Positions 50,438 to 62,930 of a stretch of DNA of 64,000 nucleotides are shown in pieces. The position numbers were made by a program, and so were the translations under genes. The notes below the pieces were generated by a model, which saw only the letters and a program-made list of their open reading frames with translations, ran no database searches and was not told where the DNA came from. Every line of letters begins with the position of its first letter. Position 1 is the stretch's first letter. This stretch comes from Cryptomeria japonica (taxonomy: Eukaryota > Streptophyta > Pinopsida > Cupressales > Cupressaceae), in NCBI RefSeq assembly GCF_030272615.1, contig NC_081406.1, positions 110,433,283-110,497,282 of the forward strand, written 5' to 3'.

Positions 50438-50571
50438 GGCCCAAATGACTCATGCGAATTTCATTATGTGGTCTCGAACAGTCTCGAACAGCAAGCAAAT
50501 CAGACCTGATTTGCTTGCTGTTCGAGACTGTTCGAGACCACATAATGAAATTCGCATGAGTCATTTGGGCC
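50438..50571. repeat. Near-perfect 134-bp palindrome (66-bp arms, 2-bp centre)
   Basis: The left arm starts GGCCCAAATGACTCATGCG at 50438 and the right arm ends with its exact complement at 50571. Only the two central bases (AC at 50504-50505) are unpaired. Pairing stops abruptly outside. The two small frames on opposite strands here share the same peptide for this reason and are not genes. It could be a foldback mobile element, a hairpin RNA source or a recent inverted duplication; without a target duplication I cannot choose. Confidence 0.95.
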
Positions 50572-50859
50572 TGATTTTGTTTGGGTACAGGTAATAAATT
50601 TTTGCGCACACTGCAGAGCTTATAATGTTGTAATAGACTGTTCGGTGAAGGATGGACCAGGGAGCATCTGTATTTTTAACAATGGAGGTCCTCTCTGGCC
50701 ATTGCAAATACGTAACTTTGATCACCCAGGTCCTTATGGGCAGTTTCCAGTGCTCAATGCTGAGTTTCCTTGATTACTTAATCTGTTTGTTGTTTTGGTT
50801 ATGTTTTACATCAAACAAGGCAGAGATAAATAAAATGCACAGTGACTAACATCGTGCAG

Positions 50860-51085
50860 TTTGGATCTACACCTACCGATTGCATTTACATAAAAGTTTC
50901 TATCCCCATTTTAACAAATCCAATTTGTGCCTACCCTGCAATCACTCCATTTCTTCACACAACATTTGATGATATTCTTGTATCTCTAATACTTTGTTGC
51001 CTGCTCATTCACTGTTCCAACGCTCCCATTTTGGCATAGCCTCGAAGTACGCTAGCAAATGCAATCTGACCAGCTTACAAACTTT
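50860..51085 (-). pseudogene. PPR gene fragment, decayed
   Basis: Read on the minus strand, frames give AFASVLRGYAKMGALEQ, then RNGVIAG-stop-AQIGFVKMGIETF and MQSVGVDPN. These are the plant PPR (PLS-type) phrases usually seen as ILPACAKMGALEQG and VIAGYAQNGFVEKALETF. Stops and frame changes mark it as dead. Intact PPR proteins edit or process organelle RNA. Confidence 0.72.
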
Positions 51086-51826
51086 CATTTTACAAGACAA
51101 CTTCTCCGCCAGCTTTAGCAAATCCTACTACAAAAATGGACCTTGCATTCTTGGCAGGAACTTCGCTGCTTTTGCAGCTCTTGTTACCTATATAAAAAGT
51201 TTCGATTCTAAACTCGTCTTTGGGCTGTTAGTAATTTTTCTTGTTTGTCCGCTGTTTCAATCAAAAGAAGAATCACGAGTGCAAACTTCCTATCGTGGGA
51301 GATGAAAAAATTAATTAAAATTATTTCCTATAGTTTGAAGAGATTAAAAAATTATAATATCCAGAAAACTTGATCCGGAGTCTGTATAGAATTGACATAT
51401 TGAAGACTACTGAATATTTTTTTTCAAATGGAGAAAAACACATAAGGTAAGTGCCCTGTTGTGCATTATTATGGTGATAGCCAAAAACTAACTGCTTCCC
51501 AATGTGAACAAAAAAATACACATTATTTTTCTGATAGCCAATCATTAGGCACTGGATTGAATGCTAAATTTCATTGAAATTTTTCTGAGAGAAGACTCGA
51601 CCCATACAAACACAAAATCATTACAAATCAATCAAACTATTGAAAGGTGCAATAATATTATTCCTATAACTTAAATTCCTAATTACCATAATTTGATGGT
51701 ACTTATAAATTTCTGAATTAAAATTTCTCCGAGAAAAGAGGTCGACCCATCAAAACATACAACCATTACAAAGCATTCAAACTATTGAAAGGTGCAAGAA
51801 TTCTGTTTCTTTTCTAATTTCTCTGT
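51086..51826. other. Intergenic, downstream of the receptor kinase gene
   Basis: There is no gene. Two similar TTTCTGAGAGAAGACTCGACCCAT-type segments near 51580 and 51725 (both followed by CATTACAAA and CAAACTATTGAAAGGTGCAA) show a short duplication of about 70 bases just past the stop codon. Confidence 0.5.
51580..51798. repeat. Short direct duplication in the receptor kinase 3' region
   Basis: Segments beginning near 51580 and 51725 share TCATTACAAA followed by TCAAACTATTGAAAGGTGCAA and a preceding GACCCAT. The second copy lies directly at the 3' end of the kinase gene. It probably duplicates part of the 3' untranslated region. Confidence 0.6.
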
Positions 51827-54800
51827 TCAGAATGAAGAACTTCGGCTTTCATCATCATTGCCACCAACATTTCTGCTACTTAGCAACGATGATAAATCTA
51901 ATTGAAATGCTGTAATTGGAACAACTCCAAGAAAACTATCTTTGATAATATGCAATATTTTCACAGTGTCAATCATACTTGGTCGTTCTTCAGGGGATTC
52001 TTTTGTACAAAGCAAACCCACACAGATGAGTTGCCTGAGGCAATTCAATACCTTGTTTTCATCATTGCTCAGGGTACCACTCAGCAAATAGTTGTCAATC
52101 ACTTCTTCTATTGTATCTGGAAAGCATCTGCTTACCCACTTATGCAGGTTCATACCTTCTACGAATATGCTGCTGGTTGGTTTCTTTCCAGTCATCATCT
52201 CTAATAACATTATTCCATAGCTGTAAACATCTCCTTTTGTAGTAACACGTCCACTCACTCCATATTCTGCATTAGACACTCATGATAAGATTTCACATCC
52301 ACTATTTTCCAAAATAAATGATAAAAAGAAAATTAAAAAGTTAAATTAGCAATTCCAAGTTAAACCTGGAGCAATGTATCCAATGGATCCTTTTAGGGTA
52401 TGCGTAGAAGTGTATGAATCCATAGACTTTCCCAGGCACAATCTTGAAATGCCAAAATCTATCAAATAAGCGGTCATGTCCTCCCCAAGAAGCACATTAC
52501 TGGGCTTTAGGTCACAATGGATGACTTGCACAAAACATCGGTGATGAAGGTATTCCATGGCCCCTGCAATATCCAATGCTATGCTCAGCCTCTGAATGAA
52601 ATCCAAGCGACACAGTTGACCTTGAGAACTTTCTTCGACTACGGGATACAATAACTTGTCCAGGCTACCATTTGCCACAAGAGGAAATATCAAGGCTTTC
52701 ACATCTGGATCTGAATAAGAGGTAATGATTTTAAGAAGATTTCTATGCCGAACTCTCCTTAAAACATTGCATTCTCTATCAAAACTTTTCCTTGCATATT
52801 CATCCAGGATATTAAGAACTTTGATAGCAACCATTGTGCCATCTTTTAGAACCCCTCTGAACACTTTTCCAAAGCTACCAACTCCTAATAAGTTGGCCTC
52901 ATTAAATTCATCAGTTGCAGTGAGAAGTTCTTGAAATGAAATTTTCTGAGGGCCAACTTCAAAGGGTTTCAAGGTCTTAGACCGTGTTTTGTAGTAGCAT
53001 CTCCACAAGAAAAATATGACCACACAACATATGACGAACACTGCAGCCCCAATGGGTATGAACACACTTTTTAGATGCCTAAGACTTGTATGTTTGGGAG
53101 CAGAGCATGGTGGTAACATTACCCAAGGTCCACATAGGCCAAGATTTGTAGTAAATGACGTTGCATTAAGCTTTTTGAAAACGCCACCTTTTGGGACTTC
53201 ACCTGACAACTTGTTTATAGACAAGTTAAGATGCTGAAGCGCTTTAAGCTTTTCCAAGGTCATTGGTATCCTTCCGGACAAATTGTTGGAGGATAAATCT
53301 AAGCCTTTGAGATTTAGAAGTTTCTCTAGAGAATTTGGAATTGGACCTTCAAGTTTATTACAAGAAAAATTCAGGTATTCAAGTGCTACACAATCTCCTA
53401 TTGTATTTGGAATATGGCTTGTTATTTGATTTGCTGAAATATCTAAACTTTGAACTTTATCCATCTTGCCAAGTTCTGATGGCAGGGAGCCCTCCAACAA
53501 ATTATTTGAAAGGTTGAAGGATAAAAGTAAATTTGGAAGTCCTGCCACCTGTGAAGGTATGTGCCCATGGAGCTTGTTGTGTGAGAGATCAAGTTCTTCC
53601 AACTTTCTGCATTCACCTAAATCTGCGGGAATAGTCCCTGTTAACTCATTGCCATGAAGGTACAGATATCTTATCTGCTGGAGGCGGGCGAGAGAGTCTG
53701 GAATATTTCCAGAAATCTTATTATATAGAAGAGCTAGAAACCCTAGGTTCTTTAGCTGACCAATCTCCATTGGGATGTTTCCTTGTAATTTATTGCCACC
53801 CAAGTATAGCCTCTCCAACCTTTGAAGCCTACCGATTGCAGAAGGAATCTCACCTGTCAAAAGATTTCTATCTAAAGAGAGTTCAGCTAAATTGGTGAGG
53901 TTCCCAATCTGCGATGGAATTTCTCCTGTTATTTTGTTGAGGTCCAAGTAGAACGTTTCTAGACTCGTAGAAAGCTGTCCCACAGATGAGGGTATGCGAC
54001 CGGTGAAATGATTATCTGTAAGCACTATTTCTCTAAGAAAAGAACAATTAATAAGAGCAGTAAGAAAGGGTAAGCTTGTGGTGCTACCACTAATAAACTG
54101 ATTACCCAACAAATAAAGTCGCGTAAGACTCTGCAACTTTCCTAATTCCGAGGACACTATTCCACTCAGTCGGTTTGTGGCTAGATCGACAATTTGAAGT
54201 TGCGAACAATTGAAGAGGGTGATAGGAATCCTGCCGGTGAAATTATTAATATCCAAATACAATTCTCTCAACAGTATAGTCTGAGAGAACAACATCGTTG
54301 GAATTTCGCCAGATAAGTAATTTCCAGCGACGCTTATTGCCTGCAGGGAAGTGCAATTTGATAAGGAGGATGGAATTCCTCCGGTAAAATGGTTCATTTG
54401 CAAAATCAAGAAACCGAGTTGAGAAAGCATACCCAGTTCCCGAGGAATAGACCCCTCAAGGTTGTTCTCAGATAAATCTAAATAGTTTAAAGAGGATATG
54501 TTCCCCAGGGTGTTGGGAATTGTACCTGTCAAATTGTTTCGACCAAGCTGAAGGAATGATAAATTTGGGAGAAAACCCAGAGCTGAAGGAATCCCTCCAT
54601 CCAAATGGTTTTCTACAAGAGATAAAGCAGCTATACTATGGCAGGCACAAAGAGTAGAAGGAATTAAACCATCCAGCTGGTTTGTGTCTAAGTAAAGGAT
54701 CTGTAAGCGAGAGAGGCTTCCTAACTGATAGGGAATATGACCACGAAGGTTATTAATACCGAGGTCAAGAATCCTAAGAAATGAAAGATTGCCGAGAGAA

Positions 54801-55078
54801 GGGGAGATGGTACCTACCAAACCCACGGTGGAGAGATTGAGAGAGACAACCCTTTCCCTGCGGCGAGAACAGGAGATCCCTTTCCAGTTGCAGAATGAGA
54901 CGTTGGAAGTCCATGTTGCGAATGAATCGAATTGATCATACTCGATTCCGGACTTGAATGCCAACAGAGCCTGCTCATCGGTAGCATTGCTTGTGTGGGG
55001 ATGCATGGAACGGGAGGACTCAACAGCGCAAGGAAGAATAGCATAGACAAGTACAATGAAGAAAAATGGAGCGCTCAT
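51827..55078 (-). CDS. LRR receptor-like serine/threonine kinase, LRR-XII class, non-RD
   Basis: Two exons: 55078-52366 and 52266-51827, with a 99-bp intron 52365-52267 (donor CCAG|GTTTAA, acceptor AATGCAG|AATATG). Joining gives 1050 residues and restores GYIAPEYGVSGRV across the junction. A signal peptide (1-20) precedes the LRR N-cap CNWKGISC (63-70). About 22 LRRs of the LxxLxLxxNxLxGxIP type run to about 640, followed by one membrane span (672-693). The kinase begins near 706, with P-loop GVGSFG 732-737, Lys 753 in VAIK, HCD at 854-856 and DFG at 874-876. HCD in place of HRD is the non-RD form typical of immune receptors such as FLS2, EFR and Xa21. It probably sits in the plasma membrane and senses a microbial peptide; the ligand is unknown. 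All key residues are present, so it looks functional. Confidence 0.95.
52267..52365 (-). other. Intron of the receptor kinase gene (99 bp)
   Basis: GT at 52365-52364 and AG at 52268-52267 on the minus strand, AT-rich inside. It interrupts the Glu codon of the kinase APE motif (G|AA), a phase 1 intron. One intron late in the kinase domain is the usual structure of this subfamily. Confidence 0.92.
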
Positions 55079-55150
55079 TGTGCAGTTGAAAATCCTTCAA
55101 GGCTACTTTAGAAATATCCAACTTACGTCGGAGCGGCCATGAAGCACGGT

Positions 55151-55160
55151 ACATATAGAT
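55151..55160 (-). promoter_or_regulatory. Possible TATA element of the receptor kinase gene
   Basis: The minus strand reads ATCTATATGT about 75 bases before the start codon. It is the only TATA-like word close to the gene and is weak evidence. Confidence 0.35.
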
Positions 55161-55384
55161 AACTTATTAGTGGGTAAAGAAATGTGAGTTGAGTTAAGAG
55201 ATTGATAGCTAATGCTGGCTACGGAATTCATAGCGGACAACGTGACAGTTTCTTTTGACATTTGACTGTCGAGTTGATTTTAATGGTATGTCTTTAACGA
55301 GTCCGCAATTCACGCCGGACAATGGACGCCCATTTACGAACATGCAGATGGTTTTTGTTTCTGTACCATGGGCCATCCTTAAAC

Positions 55385-55930
55385 AACACACACTAAGCCA
55401 CTTTGACTGCTTGTGTGGCAAATGCGTGGGCCCATTCTTTTTGCCAGTGTCCGTTCCCGTTCCCGTTCCCGTTCCCGTTTGCATTCTTCTCCGTTAATTT
55501 CAAATTTGAACCCTTCCCACCAGGAAGTACGGTGCAAACATAAAACAAGATGTCAGAGCCTAGGTGTAAGGCTGGAATCAGCAGTCGTTGCCAGCATCCT
55601 CCCTCTGTGCAAAAAATGGGAACTTTGGAATAGGGCATGGGCATCTTTCACAGGGTAATTATTCATGCATCGTCAGTTCTCAGATGATGTTGCTGCAACT
55701 ACCCTAGTAGACATGTCTGCAAAAAAAAACTGTAAGCATAGACAAGGCACGCGAACTGTTTGATAGCATGCCATCATCACACGATAATTTGGAAGCATGG
55801 ACAAGGTACGTGAACTGTTTGCCAAAATTCGTAAATGAAATGTATTCATAGGGAACGGGCTGATTGCAGGAAAGTAACAAAATGAATTTGTTGCAACGGC
55901 TTTAGAAACTTGCAACTGGTCGACCATTTC
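55385..55930 (+). pseudogene. PPR gene 5' region and fragment, plus strand, decayed
   Basis: The first 180 bases match, in inverted orientation, the upstream part of the PPR fragment at 62130-62930. PPR-like phrases follow: SRCQHPPS (from VSSILPLCAKMG), KMGTLE-stop-GMGIFH, IIHASSV, then CCNYPSRHVCK in shifted frame (VATTLVDMYAK), HANCLIACHH (ARELFDSMPSH) and NVFIGNGLIAG-NEFVATALET. About 120 bases present in the other copy are missing after 55560. Many stops are present. It lies head to head with the receptor kinase gene, about 300 bases apart. Confidence 0.72.
55451..55479. repeat. TTCCCG hexamer microsatellite, five units
   Basis: CCGTTC repeats about five times within the PPR 5' region. 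The related copy near 62850 has a single GTGCCCTTTCCCG stretch, so the expansion is specific to this copy. Confidence 0.85.
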
Positions 55931-58604
55931 TTATTTTAATGTATAGAGCATATAATTACATTTTATTTTAGTTTTATTTTATTTTATTTTCGTTGAAGTT
56001 ATGAATGTATTATTTTAATGTGATTTGATTATTTTGATATATTTGTTAATTTAAAATTTCGTTTATTAAAATAATATCTTATTTTCTTGTTTAGAATCTT
56101 GTTGTTGTTTATCTAATTAGTTTATTCACCTTTAATAAAACTATAAAGCTATAATTTGTCATTTTGTTTTAAAATCTAAAATTTCATAGTCCAAATTTGA
56201 CACTCCTTGAACCTAACCATTATAGTTATAATTTCATATATCCGGGGCATGTTAAAAAAATCATCTTGATACATGTTCACATTAAGGAGAGTTTCATTAT
56301 AAAAGGAATGTTTTGACAAAGCACTGAGAATATTCTTCTCCTAATTTGAAAAGCCAACTTTTTTCTATCAATTGTCATCCATTATCAAGTTAACACATCA
56401 AGGTACATTATAGTACAAAACAACAACTAGCTTATATTAGCAAGACTAGCACTTGATATAGTGATATTCATTTTTCTATTGATGTAAGGGCATGTGGTTG
56501 GAAAGCGAAATCCTACAAATCATGAAGTTTTGTGAGTAACCTTTTGTGTGCGGAAGAAGGAAGATCATGCAATGGCATCCATTGTGCTATGAGCGCTCCA
56601 TGGTTGATAAACACACATTGTATCTGCACAATAGCAAGAATATTGACAACACATTATGACAGTCAATGTAATTTCCACATTGCAATTGTACATGAACGAT
56701 AGATGGCAATCAGACACTTGACCAATTGTTAATTGTTGCATGTCACTAGATGATCCAATAAATATTGACTACTACATTTTTTAGATTAGCAATGGATTTT
56801 ATGTCTTTAATGCATCATATAAGGTTCATAAAATTGAATGTTGGAGTGGACTACATTAATTCAAAATGGTGGGTTTTGGCCACTACAATCTCATTATAAA
56901 ATTTAATAAATAGTAGTTTTGTTTAAATACTCAAGGTCTTCTTGCTAGCCTTAAAATAGGAGTTGAATCTAAACATATAGTAAATTTTGAATAAATATGT
57001 ATTTTATCTATAAAAATGTAATATTTCTCATTCAACTTAAATTGAAAAGAATTGTTCAATACCATACTCCGTGTGTTTCTTTCTTGTTGTTAGTGTGTTC
57101 CCCATTATGAGTCTTTTTTCTATATGAATGGTCATACCTTCACTTGGAACCTTGCACTATAATTGTATCAAATTTGATTTCATAGCCTAAACTTTTGGCT
57201 TGTGGGGATGTGAAAGCATTACATGGCATTGACCAAAGTGTACAACCAAGAGATTTCTATCATCCATAAAATTTGAGAATGGGTAGAAGGTAGTATAGAT
57301 GTCCTCCAATTTATAGATTGTTGTGGAGTTGTGTCATTTCGTTTTAGGACTTGAGTTTTGCGGAAGGGAAGAATTAAAAATAGAGGAGTTATTGTCAATA
57401 GATGAAGAAAGAACTAGGCACCTAGAATAAAAAATCTCAAGAAAAATTATTGTGACTTCTATGAGATATTGAAGGCAATGGAAACACTCAACAAAGAGAT
57501 ATAAATGTACAATAGAGTGATCATAAAGTACATGCTATGCACATGGACAAGGTTGATGAAAAATTAATAGAGGAAAAACTCCTAAGAACCATCTTCTAGA
57601 ATTATGACATGTGAAATATTCCTTGCAATATACTAGAAAAATAGGTCCATTTTTTTTTGTTTATTTACTTAATCCTAGTTAATTTATCTACAACTAGGAA
57701 AGTAGGGATTGATGCAATATTAAGTTCTTTTAATAAGTCATCATGAGCTTATCACAAGTAAAATTCTAGTCCTATTGAGTGAAAGTAGTGTTCAACTCAA
57801 GAAATCATGTGTGCTTTTAGTGTATGTTTGAAACTTGTACAAGTTATCAAGGATCTATGATGGTAGATGGTCATGATTAGGTGTTCATGATCAAGTGAGA
57901 GGAAACATAATCTAATTGTAAAACCAAGGGGAAATTATGGGAGGTGAAATGAATGTTTGATTTAATCTTGATTTGACACAAAGGATTTAAATGCCTTAAG
58001 TTTTCTTTGATTAGTATTATTCAAGGCATTAAAAGTAGCATCATGGTTCTAGATAAAGAAATTGCAATATTTAAGGTTCTCAAAGGTTTGGTGAGTTTTT
58101 GCAGTCCATTATCAGAAGTTTTGGCACTCTATGAACCTAAGAAGAGATGTTTAATTGAGTAATCATTTGACATGGAAAAGTTTTTTTAAGCCATTAAGTT
58201 TATGCAATGAAGGATAGACTAGGTGGAATAAGAGGATAAAACCTACAATTTTGTGTTTATCAATTCTAACGATATCTAGTAATATTTTGATATAGGTAGT
58301 CCCCTATGGAACATATAAGTTCCTTTTTATCTCTCTCACCCACATTTAAAAAAAAAAAAAAATTTCTAATGATTTTAGTCTACTTGTGTGGATTTCTTTA
58401 TCAACCATTTTATCTTTTTATATTGGGTTCTCTCACTAACCTATCCCACATCTACTTTGTTTATATAAACGATGTAATCTCTCAATCAATGCAATATTTA
58501 TGTTTAAATTTTATCATATTATTAATAGAATGAGAGAGGGCCCTTATCACTAACTTGAATTACAAAAAAAATGCGTAAAATCTCCTAACCTCAACTAATA
58601 ATGT
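55931..58604. other. AT-rich intergenic stretch, nothing recognised
   Basis: There is no open frame above 75 codons and no domain. It has occasional poly-A and a few inverted AT words. It is probably old, decayed repeat sequence. Confidence 0.45.
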
Positions 58605-59620
58605 TAGATGGATCATCATATAATAGATTGTTCTCATCTTAATGGTTAACAAGAACTTTAAAGATTTTCTATTTCATTGTGATATATGTCATTAAATGTG
58701 CTTTACGTATGTAGAAAAGTAGGTAGAGTTTTTGTAATCTTTATATTTTATTTGTGGAGTAGGGTCCACTTATTCTTTTTAGATATTTTAAGTTTTCTTT
58801 GGAGTCAATGTAGAAATAGTTTCTTCGAATAAGGTGGCATGGTGATATGTGATTTCCAAAATGACCTCCCAAATTGATGAAAAATCCTTGTCTACATGGT
58901 GCAAAGCTCATGTTGTGATACCACTTGTAGTGAAATAACTTGCACAAGATGGATATGATAGGAAATATGTTGCAAATACTTGATAATAATATGCCACTTT
59001 GAGGGGGAAACCTCTTATTTCACTTCAAGGGGATACCTCCATCAGTCTTGAATAACATCTCAATACTCAACGTAATTATATTAACTAGCCTATACCTCCT
59101 ATATATACCATACTTATGCCTTAGATACCACCTAGGCTAACCTAGATACTTAAATATAAATATATATGATCACAATAATTATTATATATTTATTTAAGTG
59201 TTAAGTTAGCCAAAAGTTGACTACTCATAGAGCAATACACACTATAGGGTCAGGGACATAGCATGACATTGGGATTGTTGAAATTTGTATTATTAAATTC
59301 TTCTTTGGAGAATTAAGATGAAATCTTCCTTATATATATAAATATATATAGGAATGAAATTATCTTGTTGTTGTTTTATTGGTGGAGAACAATGATTATA
59401 AGTTTGTATTTGTGTTTGTGTTTAGGTGAATTAGAAGGAAACGAAAAGTGCTTTGTTTTCTCTTCAGTTTACCTTTTTACTAACTTTTTATTGATTCTTT
59501 GTCAAAGATTCCTTTGGTTTAAATAATAAACTTTGCCTTTGTGTTTATAAGAAATGACTATTTGATGTTCCTCATTCTTATAGTCATAACAATTGTCCTT
59601 GAGAGTGTCCAACATAATTT
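58605..59620. repeat. Diverged direct repeat, copy 1
   Basis: It shares with 59925-60510 the ordered phrases AGATTGTTCTCATCTTA, TGTCATT-AATGTG, TATGTAGAA, TTCTTTGGAGTCAATGTAGAA and GATTGTTGAAA. Later phrases are TTCTTCTTTGGAGAATAAG, TATTGGTGGAGAACAA and TATTTGATG-TCCT. It also holds an insert of about 430 bases (58841-59271) that copy 2 lacks. No protein is encoded. Confidence 0.65.
58841..59271 (-). mobile_element. Possible small LTR-type insertion in repeat copy 1
   Basis: Comparison with copy 2 shows extra sequence here. It contains, on the minus strand, AAGTGGTATCAC (58915-58926). This resembles the start of a Met-tRNA primer site and is followed by a TGTAGTGAAATAAC border at 58928. This would fit a TRIM-like or truncated copia remnant, but the PBS match is only partial and no second LTR is seen. 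Confidence 0.35.
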
Positions 59621-59713
59621 CCAGCTATAAAGTGACTCAAGACTCTAAAATGCAATCACGATAATCTGAATCATTTGGAATGTCTTATAAATAATGTTAT
59701 CATTTTGAGAAAG

Positions 59714-59714
<1 letters not shown>

Positions 59715-59807
<93 letters not shown>
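59715..59807. repeat. (AT)n microsatellite of about 46 units
   Basis: There is an uninterrupted TA/AT dinucleotide run of about 92 bases. The small frames on both strands that translate to alternating Ile-Tyr are artefacts of this run. Confidence 0.98.
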
Positions 59808-59810
<3 letters not shown>

Positions 59811-59924
59811 GGGTAGTGGAATATGCCAAAAGATATGCCTCCAAGTTGGAGGACCCCATCAACATACTATAAAGCATATAGACATGTATGTAGATTACAA
59901 AAGCTCCAAATATCAACAAATATT

Positions 59925-60510
59925 TGATGAATTATCATCTAAGAGATTGTTCTCATCTTATTCACGTGGTTTGCAACCACCTTTAATGTTTTGAATTTCA
60001 GCATTATATGATGTCATTGAATGTGTTTGATATATGTAGAATAGGAGAAAGAACATTTGTAGTATTGTTATTGTACTTGTGTAGTCAAATTCACTTGTTC
60101 TTTTTTAACATTCTAATTTTTCTTTGGAATCCATATGGAACTAACAACTTTAAACTAGGTGGTAATAAGATTGTTGAAAGTTTCTTTCTTATTCTTCTTT
60201 GGAGCATAAGGAGAAAACCATTCCTTCTTTAGTACATATGAAGGAATTAAATTATGTTATTTTTTCTTTATTGGTGGAGGACAAGAGTTATAAATTGTCC
60301 TTGTGTTAAAAGGAGTATTATGAGGCAATAAAGAGGGCTTCATTTTCTTCTTTTTTTTCCTTTTGAGTTTTTCTTAATTCTTTTACTGCACATACACTTG
60401 TTAAAAATAATGAATTATATATTTAGTTTCATAAGGATCTTCTATTTGATGCTCCTTATCTTTGTAGTCATAAAAAATGTAGTGAGAGTGAAAGCATAAT
60501 TTTTGAGTTT
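59925..60510. repeat. Diverged direct repeat, copy 2
   Basis: It is the partner of 58605-59620, without the 430-base insert. It starts just after the (AT)n run. No coding sequence is recognised. Confidence 0.65.
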
Positions 60511-62129
60511 GAAGTAAAAAAGTTGCATTAGTATATCTCATCACTTTCATAATTTTCTTTCAACAAACATATTTTACACATTAATGTATCATAGAGGGTA
60601 TCACATTTAATTATTGTAACTAAGGTCTCCCAATTAAAATATAAAATCTAGCTAGTGAAGGAATGATATGGAAAAACTCATCCACCTCCTTAAGCCCCAT
60701 GTAAAGAGGAGAGACAATACTCCTTGAGTGTCCACAAGAATGCCATTGGTTATATTTAGAACAATAATTTTTTAATTATATCAAATTCTTCTATGCATAT
60801 TCTATACTAATTCCCTAGATTAATGTGAATACCTTCACATTGTTGACCATAAAGTGGGCCATAATAATTGTGGATTGGGATTACCTCTAGAATGAAATAA
60901 TTGGAGGTACGCAAGGTGGTGAAATTTTATGAGTAATAGCCATAACTATTTTTGTAGAATTGTAGGAAGAGGAACATGAATGATTTTATCCATGGGATCT
61001 TTATTCATATGTGTATACATCATAGAATAAGAAGGATGCTTGAATACTTATTAGTGTTCAATATTATTATATTTTGTATTAAATGGAAAAATACTAACAA
61101 ATTTTTCAAATTTTTTTAGTGGAGCAACTAAATTTTTTTCCCTATCATTCACACCATCAACATTAATCACATTATTATTAATGAGATCTACAATTTTATT
61201 GTCTAATACCATACAAGTATATGCATGTTGTCCATTAACTTTATGGAAATCGTAAAAGGATTATTAATTATAACATTTAAAGATAATCTTCTAGAGGAAC
61301 CCAATAGATTGATGGAATTAAGGATGATCAAATTATTAGGAAGGTTTGAAGAACATTATTCAATGATTTACTAAGCTTTGTAAATCCTAGACCTTGATGT
61401 TTGAATGATACAAAATTAGATGTCATAAACATTTTATTGGAAGCAGCCATATATTATTTCTTGTCATTTTCTTTTTGAAATGCATAATTCTTTTGACATT
61501 TTGAAGGGTTGAAGAAAGTAAAGGAGGCCCCACAATTCCAACCATTAGATTCAAATAGTTAGAGTTTAAGATTTTTTACATGCACACCCAAATTCTACCA
61601 CATAGTTATTGGGAAACGAATTCCATAGTCATTAACAATAGACGTTGGGCAATGGGTGTGTAACAACCTCAAATGCAAAATATGTGCAACATATAGGATT
61701 ATATCTAATAAAGTAAGACTCACAGACACATTATCCACTTTCTTCTTAAGTTGATCAGACTATTTCTCTAGTGTGTTGAAGGTTAATAAGTACTTATAGT
61801 GGTGGTATGAGAAGCATGGGTAGAATGGAGGATGTCTAAAGAGGGTGAAAGATAAGGGGGAATGAAATGGTAGCAGAAGCGAAAATCACACTCTTAATGT
61901 AGACTTGTCATAGAATGATAAGGAAGAATAATACAAGAAATGGTGGTAGTATTTATATGAGTAAACACCATCTTTGAATTTATAATTATAATTTAGACAT
62001 AGATCATGACAATTTAATAACATCACAAATCACACACATAATGCACACAAAATAATTACTTACTAATTTCAACCTAAACATACACCTTATCTAAATCTTT
62101 CCTCGACTCCATCAAACTCAGATATTATT
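60511..62129. other. AT-rich intergenic stretch, nothing recognised
   Basis: No open frame of note and no domain; AT-rich throughout. Confidence 0.45.
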
Positions 62130-62930
62130 CACTAGTTTTAATGGTAAATTGTAGCTACATACCTATCGTATCAAGTAGCTACATTTTGCATAAACGTCTA
62201 CCAGAGCAGTTGCAGGTATAAGAAAATTCCTGTTTCCTGTTCTCATGCTTCTATGGATGCCTATACCTACCAATTGCATTTGGTTGCAAGTTTCTAAAGC
62301 CTTTGTAGCAAATTCATTTTGTTAGTATCCTGCAATCAGGGCATTCCGTGGGAACACATTTCATTGAGGCATTTTGTCAAACAGTTCAAGTGCCTTGTCT
62401 ATTCTTCCGGATTTTGCACATTCTGCGATTATTGCATTTGTCAAACAGTTAGCGTGCCTTGTCCATGTTTACACCTTTTTGCATATACGTCTACCAGGGT
62501 AGTTGCAGCTATAGCATCTAACAAATACTCTCTATCAACGAAAGATGTCCATACCCTGTTCCAAAGCTCCCATTTTGGCATATAGACTGAGAGGATGCTG
62601 GAAACGGCTGCGAAATCTAGCCTTACACCTATGCATTTGATTCAAAGTTTTCAACAAATGTTTTTTGTGCATTTCCGGCAATCGTAGCATTCCAGAGACC
62701 ACATTTCTCGCAGCAACCATTTGTGTAACTGTTCTGCTTCAGATGCCTTCCGACGTCTTGTTTTATGTTTACACCATACTTCCTGGCGGGAACCAGTGAA
62801 CGGTTCAAATTTGAAACTAACGGAGAGGACTGCAAACGGGAAAGGGCACGGACACCGACGATAGGAATGGGCCCACACATCTGCCACACAAGCAGTCAAA
62901 ATGGCTTAGTGTGTGATGTTTAAGCCAGCC
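62130..62930 (-). pseudogene. PPR gene fragment, minus strand, decayed
   Basis: Reading right to left: an upstream region shared with 55385-55560, then KMGALEQGMDIF near 62550-62590. IAATTLVDVYAKRCKHG follows near 62460-62510, then LFDKMPQ-stop-NVFPRNALIAGY-stop-QNEFATKALET and MQLVGIG near 62270-62390. These are consecutive PPR phrases of the PLS class. Parts are repeated (two VYAK/INVYAK segments near 62190 and 62480). Frameshifts and stops make it non-functional. Confidence 0.78.

Noticed and set aside
50385-50609. Two small ORFs on opposite strands with the same peptide
   Set aside because: Identity follows from the palindrome. There is no start context, domain or other support for a gene.
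59671-59919. ORFs with alternating Ile-Tyr on both strands
   Set aside because: They are translations of the (AT)n microsatellite.
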